Shown here: positions 58,426 to 64,000 of the stretch, piece by piece
How the letters are laid out: each line of letters opens with the position of its first letter
How positions within the stretch are numbered: position 1 is the stretch's first letter
NCBI GenBank assembly: GCA_907165275.2
Contig: OU015657.1
Location: 11,431,001-11,495,000 of the forward strand
From: Zygaena filipendulae
Taxonomy: Eukaryota; Arthropoda; Insecta; Lepidoptera; Zygaenidae
Direction of reading: 5' to 3'
DNA: 64,000 bases
Notes under the pieces: model-generated
What the model saw: the letters and a program-made list of their open reading frames with translations, nothing else
What the model was told of the DNA's origin: nothing
The model's database searches: none
Program-made: the position numbers and the translations under genes

Positions 58426-58799
58426 GTTTTCATATTTTTGATACTGACCACGCGATCAAAGTTACGGACACAGTGTATGTTCAGTCTAAATTTAGAGAAT
58501 AATAAATATTTGTACCTTGGGATCTCTCTTCTTCTTCTTCGTCTCGCTCTTGGCAGAGCGGTCGTGGTCACATTGAGGCGTCTATCTCGGTGGCAGGGAC
58601 GGACACAGCTTTCCTCACGATCCTTCGCCACCTTTCCCTGTTTGCAGACCTTCTGGCGCAGTCTGTGACGGAGATTCCTACAGCGGATGATACAAACTAC
58701 AGCTGTTAGACTTTAGAGTAGGTAACTAATAACACTATTTCAGAATACAAAATTCCCATTTATATGCGCTAAAAAACCGCGGTGCAAGCTATTTGGTAT

Positions 58800-58937
58800 A
58801 ATATATTATACTTACCTAAAGCTAAGTAATTTAGGCATTGGACAACGACGCGGGGTACTTTTAATCGAAATACATAGAGTTCCTGAGGGAATTCCAATAT
58901 AGATGCGGGTGAAACCGCAGGGGGGAACAGATAGTGT
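58800..58937 (+). mobile_element. Eroded Helitron-like 3' part
   Basis: GGACAACGACGCGGGGTACT, ATCGAAATACATAGAGTTCC, GATGCGGGTGAAACCGCAGG then GGGGAACAGATAG; the terminus is mutated from CTAG to ATAG. Confidence 0.45.
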
Positions 58938-60034
58938 TAAACAACGTGAATATATATTTAAAAGAAAAATGAGTTTATTGGTCCCCACATAAAGATAAAA
59001 AATTATTATTTACTATGCAATATCCAAAAGTGTGAGTAAAATTGCAAAAAAATAATAGACTAGAAAAATGTATGTATCTTACATATAGGTATAAATTAAT
59101 GAACCGAGTCGAGTTATGCTTGGTTCTCAGCTAATGTGCTAATTTAGGTAGAGGCTTAGTGTTACTAGAGTTACGTGAACGAGTCGGGCCATTCAGGGTC
59201 ACTGTATAAATGGGATTGACCTAAAGTTTATGCGTTGCTCCAATTTCTGTACGACCTTACTCCACTAGATTGGCCGTTTGATAGTGAAACGTCAAACTAC
59301 GTGGAATATGCTGTAATAAAGATATTTGTGAATTGAGTGGTTTCTAATTAATTAAGTGGGTAACTATACACGTATCTGCGTCAGTTTGCATTCACAAAAT
59401 AACTATTAGCTTCTTGTTGCCACGTCATAACTCTGGATCGGAATTTATCAGATTGCAAACTTAGCATACCACTAACGCTCCAAGCAATGAAAGTGCTGCT
59501 ATGTATCACTTCATACATTGAAAATTACACCCTGATATATATATAAAGATTAAAGGGTTGGTAATAAATTAAGTGGTCGACAAATTTTGTTATAAACGAT
59601 CTTAATTACCATTTACCGCAACCATTACATAATATTCGTTAGGTTTTGCTGCCGATTCCTTATTTTGATGTTTTTATTACTTGAAATTTTTAAAAGAGTT
59701 ATTAAATTTAATTCAATACACATCGGTCAACATTTTTTTTGTTTTTTTTTTTACTAACTGATTGGTCAGATATGGACTAAGGTGTTTACAACGTCAACTA
59801 AATATCTATTCACTCCACTCTAGTCTTAAAGCGGTCCAAATTGTAGTGCTGGTGAAACATAGACTCCGGCATTCATTCATCCGGTGTATACATATACTTA
59901 TAAATAAGGGATTGGAATATAAATTAGCAGATTTAATTTTTATTGATTTGACAAGGGAAGTTTAGCGAACTTGACCAATGACCAACCAACTATTATTGCG
60001 GCAATAGTTAAATATTGTGATTTTTTTTCATCAG

Positions 60035-60265
60035 GTCAAGAGTACAACTTCAACAAGTTGACAGAAGAGGAAGTGAACTCCTTGGGTCAGACTTACGATT
60101 ACGACTCTATTATGCATTACGCGAGAAACACTTTCAGCAAAGGAACTTATTTGGACACGATATTGCCTTTGGAAGTGGAAGGCATGAAGAGACCTGAGAT
60201 TGGGCAAAGAGTGAGGTTGAGTGTTAGTGATATAGCGCAAACCAATTTGCTCTACAAATGTGCAA
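60035..60265 (+). CDS. tok: Tolloid/Tolkin-like protease, exon 7 (end of astacin domain)
   Basis: The acceptor is TTTTTTTTCATCAG and the donor GCAA|GTAAGC (phase 1). It encodes residues 581-657. It starts [20 protein letters not shown], then [15 protein letters not shown] with the Met-turn (Met607) and the zinc-ligand Tyr609, then GTYLDTILP. It ends [20 protein letters not shown] then CA, where the catalytic domain of the family closes before the first CUB domain. The frame has no stop before the donor and must continue in an exon beyond 64000. An upstream in-frame ATG at 59971 is intronic. Confidence 0.95.
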
Positions 60266-60587
60266 GTAAGCATTTTTACTTATATTATAAATTCAAATGT
60301 GTAACAAGGCGGCTGTATGCCACTATCGTTATGAACCTGCCACATTTTTATGACTCCTTTATTTTTAAAACTTGCTGTATCTATTTTTCTGTTCCATTTT
60401 GGCATTCTTTATTTTAAATTCAAATTATAGTTTTAGGTAAGCCTTCTTCAATTTCCAAATAAATTATAAAAACAGACAAAAATTATAAACTTCCAATATA
60501 ACGACACTTCTCGACGAACGACGATGCGACGGAATGACTTGCACACAGCGACTACTTCCGTAGTTCCGTCTCACGCGCCGACCGCTG

Positions 60588-60863
60588 TCATGGCGCTGCC
60601 CGTAGTGTTGCCGCTCTCCGAGACGAGTCTCCCAACACGGCCTCTCCTGACACCCTGACGTCCTCGTCAGGATCAATCTGATAAGGTCTTATCAGACTCG
60701 TCTCGCACATCCAGTACATGTAACAGATCGGTAAACAAAGGGTCTCTAGACTGCATCCAATTTCGTCATCATCGCTAACAACAAAATTTAAACAACGTTC
60801 GCAGATACAACAAAAGTGACAAGGTTTTAGGTACACAGTTAGGTTAGTTTCAGTTATATTCAT
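60588..60863 (-). other. Unidentified Cys-rich minus-strand reading frame
   Basis: A 91-codon frame from 60863 with CHFCCICERCLNFVVSDDDE, CSLETLCLPICYMYWMCETS and PYQIDPDEDVRVS. Spaced Cys pairs and acidic clusters look less random than other frames in the window. An AATAAA on the same strand lies near 60410, downstream of this frame. No family is recognised. It could be a fragment of a retrogene or retroelement, or chance. Confidence 0.2.
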
Positions 60864-60962
60864 CCAAATTAATATTCGTCACACGAATTACCAACACCAA
60901 AATAAAACCAAGATCTACGTCTACATCCACAACCACATGCAAAATAATCAACACTGAGCCGC

Positions 60963-61005
60963 ACTGTGAGAGTCTCTTCGTTGCACGGTCGCACACTCTC
61001 ACAGT
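60963..61005. repeat. 11-bp perfect inverted repeat
   Basis: ACTGTGAGAGT at 60963-60973 and ACTCTCACAGT at 60995-61005 surround a 21-nt loop containing CTTCGTTGCACGG. Confidence 0.55.
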
Positions 61006-61009
61006 CGCA

Positions 61010-61152
61010 CTCAGCGACTCTTCGGCCTAGGCCATTACCGAAAAGCTTTCACACGCTGGGTAGTGATCAGGTACCACAGCGACTCTTCGCATAACGAAAA
61101 GGTTTCAACCCTGGGCAGAGATCCGGTGCCCAGTAACACTTCGCTCAACGAA
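61010..61152. repeat. Diverged tandem motif (CAGCGACTCTTCG ... GAAAAG)
   Basis: Two to three imperfect units: CAGCGACTCTTCGG ... CCGAAAAGCTTTCACACGCT ... GATCAGGTACCA, then CAGCGACTCTTCGCATAACG then AAAAGGTTTCAACCCTGGGC ... GATCCGGTGCCCA, then ACACTTCGCTCAACGAAG. Possibly part of a retroelement leader. Confidence 0.45.
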
Positions 61153-61154
61153 GA

Positions 61155-61245
61155 ATTCCACAACCATCATCACCATCTTCATCCTCATCATCATCTCCAT
61201 CTTCATCGTCATCGCTATCCTCATCATCATCGTCATCACCGTCGA
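61155..61245. repeat. (CAT/CTC)-type trinucleotide repeat
   Basis: An imperfect run of CATCAT, CATCTT, CATCCT, CATCGT triplets. On the minus strand it would encode Asp/Glu, on the plus strand His, so frames through it are compositional artefacts unless a flanking gene is proved. Confidence 0.85.
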
Positions 61246-61920
61246 ACGTAGCGACCCACTCGTAGGTTGGCTTCAAGGTGACCTCAGTGCCATACAGTCG
61301 AAATGCAAAACAGTGCGGTGACGGTGACACTTCGCCGACACAGACGCAACGGCGTGCTGTGACGCGATCTGTACAGCGACGATGAACGGTGGCGCGGTAA
61401 TATCGCCCACAGGACGCAACACACAGCCTCAACTTGTACCAGCGCACTATAGCGTAGCGGTGCAGCAGCACGTCCATGGCAGTATGGGCGTGTGCATACT
61501 GGAGTCCCACGTCGAACTTCTTTCAGACACTTGATTCCAGCATTCGGTTCAGATACGCATCCTAAGAGTAAACTGCAAGTCGTAGAACTGACAATTGCAT
61601 AACTTTAGTAAGCTTAAGTAATTTCACAAGAGCTTCGATCTTTCTTGAGCTCGGCCTAACCTGACCATTTCTAACAAGTATTCAAGTATTTATTGCTTAC
61701 TAAGTGTACATAGCACAACAGAGTCTTATACATTGTTACAGTGAGCTTAAGACTTAGCTATCTTTTACAGGTGTTCCAAAAATATTAGGATGCACTAGTA
61801 ATTAAATTACTAGGCATCTACATAAATACATTTCAGTTCAACTACAACATTTCATTACTCAGATTACTATTTTTAAATACATCAGATGAACATTAAGCTT
61901 AACACTCAGAAGAATAGAGG

Positions 61921-62088
61921 CTTAACATTAGATTTACATCTAGATATCGGATTCACGTTTCAGGTTACGTAAACTTAACATTAAATTCACATCTAGATAT
62001 CAGATTCACGTTTCAAGTTACATAAACTTAACATTAAACTCACAACTAGATATCAGATTCACATTTCTGATTACATAAACTTAACATG
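61921..62088. repeat. 53-bp tandem repeat, about 3.2 units
   Basis: Units start CTTAACATTA at 61921, 61974 and 62027, with a partial at 62080. Each contains CACATCTAGATATC-type and GATTCACGTTTC-type cores and a GTTACATAAA end. Divergence between units is modest. Confidence 0.9.
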
Positions 62089-62622
62089 TAATTCATCACA
62101 AATTATTTCATCACAAGAGTCAAGTTCAGACAAAATATCAGTATCAGGCATCAAAATATTCCTTCAATGAATAAAAACATAAGTTGCTAATTATTATTAG
62201 AATGAGCTTAATTAGCTCATATCTGCTCCTTTTTTCAATAAAATGCTTAGGTACAAGAAGTATAGGAGACACAAACTTGATAATTTCCATGCTACCTTCA
62301 TATATTTAACATGGATGTTCCCATACCATTGAAAGCAACACTCGTGTGTACGCAGCTTTATAAATCTGTGATGAAATTTATTCAAAAGAAAATATCACAC
62401 AACATTCAAGACAACAATATACAGGTACATACAGATTACAGACAGACAATAAGTCTACTATAGGCACAAATATTCATTTCATGTTTATTAGAAATACAAT
62501 TGTTAAGATGTAATTTATCCATTCAATGTTTTGTTTTCATCTTTTTTTTACTTTGGTAGCTTACTCTTTGATTCACATAAGTGATAGTCTTCCTTCGGGT
62601 AACTTACAATGCAAGATAAGTA

Positions 62623-63015
62623 TTAAGTTACCTCAACCAATTCATTCAAAGTGGAGTGTGAAATTAATGGAATTTTGTATCGGCAGTCAATACCGATTGA
62701 CCGATGTGATTGCAGGTATCTAGTAAGTAATGGATACGTCTTACTCAATAGGCAGCGATCATTAGCTCTTAAGAGCATATCCAGCACCTCGAACGCAGTA
62801 TTGTCACCGTGAGACATGGCGATCTGCCCTGAGTCAGCTCCCAGGCAACTCCATCGCAGTGGCGCCAGACTGTCGCGGCCAGGCAACGCGCCGCGAGGCG
62901 CTCTGCTAGCGCTAACGCCGCGCTGTCGCGATTCAGTGACACGGCGGCGCCTGCACTCGTGGAGGCGCACGCACTCAACGTTTGCATCAGGGTTTAAACT
63001 CCTGGAGAAACACAT
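62623..63015 (-). other. Unidentified minus-strand reading frame
   Basis: A 130-codon frame from 63015. The first 65 codons are GC-rich (ECVRLHECRRRRVTESRQRG), then QIAMSHGDNTAFEVLDMLLR and ANDRCLLSKTYPLLTRYLQS. An overlapping frame (62987-62769) gives SLNRDSAALALAERLAARCL. A frameshifted ankyrin-like or unknown protein fragment is possible; no family is assigned. Confidence 0.2.
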
Positions 63016-63097
63016 TTAACCGGCAGAAAGGGATCGAACGTCTGTCAAGCTAGAAAGGTCAAGTCGGCAGAATCAATTGATTTTTAGGTCAAAATTT

Positions 63098-64000
63098 AGT
63101 GCTCAATTAGTGCTAATTTAGTGCTGAAAAATAAAATTTGGTGCTGTGATAGGTGGAACAAAAATGAGAACACTGCTAACTTTTTATTAAGCTAGCAGTG
63201 TACCGTTAGTGACCGCGTTATGATACAGTTGCAGCGGAATTCGCATGAGCTAATAATTTAGTGCTCAATTAGTGCTGCCATTGTAGCGAAAAATTTTTGA
63301 AAAATAATCGTTTTTGAATTTTTTTTCAAATAAAATACTGTACTAGCGACACCGGCCGGTCTAAGAGCTCAAAAACGGGAACTGATAAAATTGAAACACG
63401 TCACCATTTAGCGCTCAATTAGTGCTGCCAGTATAATAAAGAATTTTTTAAAAATAACCTTTTTTTTTTAATTTTTTTTCAATAACTTTTACTTAATTAA
63501 GCTAGCAGATTTAGCTAGCAGTGTACCTTTCGTGACCGCGTTATGATACAGTTGCAGCGGAATCCGCATGAGCTAATAATTTAGTGCTCAATTAGTGCTG
63601 CCATTGTAGCGAAAAATTTTTGAAAAATAATCGTTTTTGAATTTTTTTTTCAAATAAAATACTGTACTAGCGACACCGGCCGGTCTAAGAGCTCAAAAAC
63701 GGGAACTGATGAAATTGAAACACGTCACCATTTAGCGCTCAATTAGTGCTGCCAGTATAATAAAAATTTTTAAAAAATAACCGTTTTTGAGCTCTTAGAC
63801 CGGCCGGTGTCGTCTAGGTACAGTATTTTATTTGAAAAAAAATTCAAAAACGATTAATTTTCAAAAAATTTTCGCTACAATGGCAGCACTAATTGAGCAC
63901 TAAATTATTAGCTCATGCGGTTTCCGCTGCAACTGTATCATAACGCGGTCACGAAAGGTACACTGCTAGCTAAATCTGCTAGCTTAATTAAGTAAAAGTT
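63098..64000. repeat. AGTGCT satellite-like array with large palindrome
   Basis: CAATTAGTGCTGCCA recurs at 63266, 63416, 63589 and 63740 and inverted at 63881, with alternating spacing of about 150 and 173 bp, i.e. a 323-bp dimeric unit. The arm 63484-63702 (AACTTTTACTTAATTAAGCT ... GAGCTCAAAAACGG) is repeated inverted at 63781-64000 across 78 bp of spacer, with few differences. The structure runs off the window. Shared blocks: GTGACCGCGTTATGATACAG, TTGCAGCGGAA, GACACCGGCCGGTCTAAGAG. Confidence 0.9.

Larger units (their letters stand above)
55824..60034 (+). other. Intron 6
   Basis: Donor GTGAGT, acceptor TTTTTTTTCATCAG. It contains Helitron-like copies and AT-rich DNA; no gene is seen, and 56400-57600 and 58940-60000 hold nothing recognisable. 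Confidence 0.8.
23139..60265 (+). other. tok: Tolloid/Tolkin (BMP1-like) astacin protease gene, 5' part
   Basis: Seven coding exons splice in consistent phases (1,0,2,0,2,1,1) to give 657 complete codons before the frame leaves the window. Layout of the product: signal peptide ~1-34, prodomain ~35-455, RSIR processing site 452-455, astacin domain from 456 ([10 protein letters not shown]). The zinc site [13 protein letters not shown] is at 550-562 and the Met-turn SIMHY at 605-609. Family members are secreted zinc endopeptidases that free Dpp/BMP ligands from Sog/Chordin or activate TGF-beta-type ligands and matrix precursors. The catalytic domain matches vertebrate BMP1 closely. The ~455-residue prodomain is far longer than in BMP1 or Tolloid and resembles Drosophila Tolkin, hence the tentative symbol. 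CUB and EGF exons are expected downstream. Confidence 0.9.
60266..64000 (+). other. Intron 7 (incomplete), holds unexplained GC-richer DNA
   Basis: From the donor GTAAGC to the window edge no further astacin, CUB or EGF coding sequence could be read on the + strand. It contains the minus-strand frames, tandem repeats and satellite-like block listed separately. Confidence 0.6.

Noticed and set aside
59971..60034. In-frame ATG and coding start before exon 7
   Set aside because: The TTTTTTTTCATCAG acceptor at 60034 and homology starting at GQEYNF show that it is intronic.
61145..61510. 121-codon minus-strand frame with Asp/Glu-rich tail
   Set aside because: The acidic tail is the trinucleotide repeat; the rest has no recognised family. 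Kept only as part of the unexplained cluster.
62870..62895. GTGGCGCCAGACTGTCGCGG as a retroviral-type primer binding site
   Set aside because: No flanking LTR pair, polypurine tract or gag/pol frame could be found.
1..64000. CRISPR arrays, operons, ribosome binding sites or phage attachment sites
   Set aside because: The sequence is clearly an intron-containing animal genome; regularly spaced repeats here have no conserved short repeat/unique spacer pattern or cas-type genes.

Overview
The window is eukaryotic, and almost certainly from a moth or butterfly (Lepidoptera). It is AT-rich and gene-poor, with GT-AG introns and scattered TAGGTACCTA-type motifs. It is packed with short repeats typical of Lepidoptera: Helitron-like elements with a CCGCGG hairpin near a CTAG end, tRNA-derived SINEs, and many foldback MITEs. 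No bacterial-style genes, CRISPR arrays or true tRNA/rRNA genes were seen.

One host gene can be supported. It lies on the + strand and encodes a Tolloid/Tolkin (BMP1-like) astacin metalloprotease. A possible 5' UTR exon ends at 16958. The start codon and signal peptide lie in 23081-23343. Three prodomain exons follow (47272-47525, 47606-48183, 50656-50956). Three exons then carry the furin-type cleavage site and the whole astacin catalytic domain (52144-52367, 55645-55823, 60035-60265). All splice phases agree, giving 657 complete codons. The CUB and EGF exons expected in this family must lie beyond position 64000. The prodomain is about 455 residues, which favours Tolkin (Tolloid-related) over Tolloid or BMP1. 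It holds a run of one Lys and seven Arg that could be a second processing site. The start-codon exon carries a minimal ATG-TAA upstream ORF and a second upstream ORF that overlaps the main start.

Layout: 1-16.7 kb is repeat-filled intergenic DNA, including a nearly complete 1.58-kb Tc1-type transposon with decayed transposase (5063-6646) and several TIR elements. 17-23 kb is intron 1. 23.3-47.3 kb is a 24-kb intron 2 with inverted repeat pairs, GC-rich islands, a mariner-like transposase remnant and two oppositely oriented arrays of a CTCGAG-box repeat. 47-60 kb holds the compact exons, with mobile elements sitting only 36 nt from two splice sites. 60.4-63 kb is an unexplained, more GC-rich stretch with a Cys-rich minus-strand reading frame. 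63.1-64.0 kb is a satellite-like array with a 323-bp higher-order unit and a roughly 220-bp-arm palindrome that runs off the window.

The most unusual structures are the right-edge satellite/palindrome, the CTCGAG-box arrays with conserved boxes and diverged spacers, and the uORF arrangement at the protease start.
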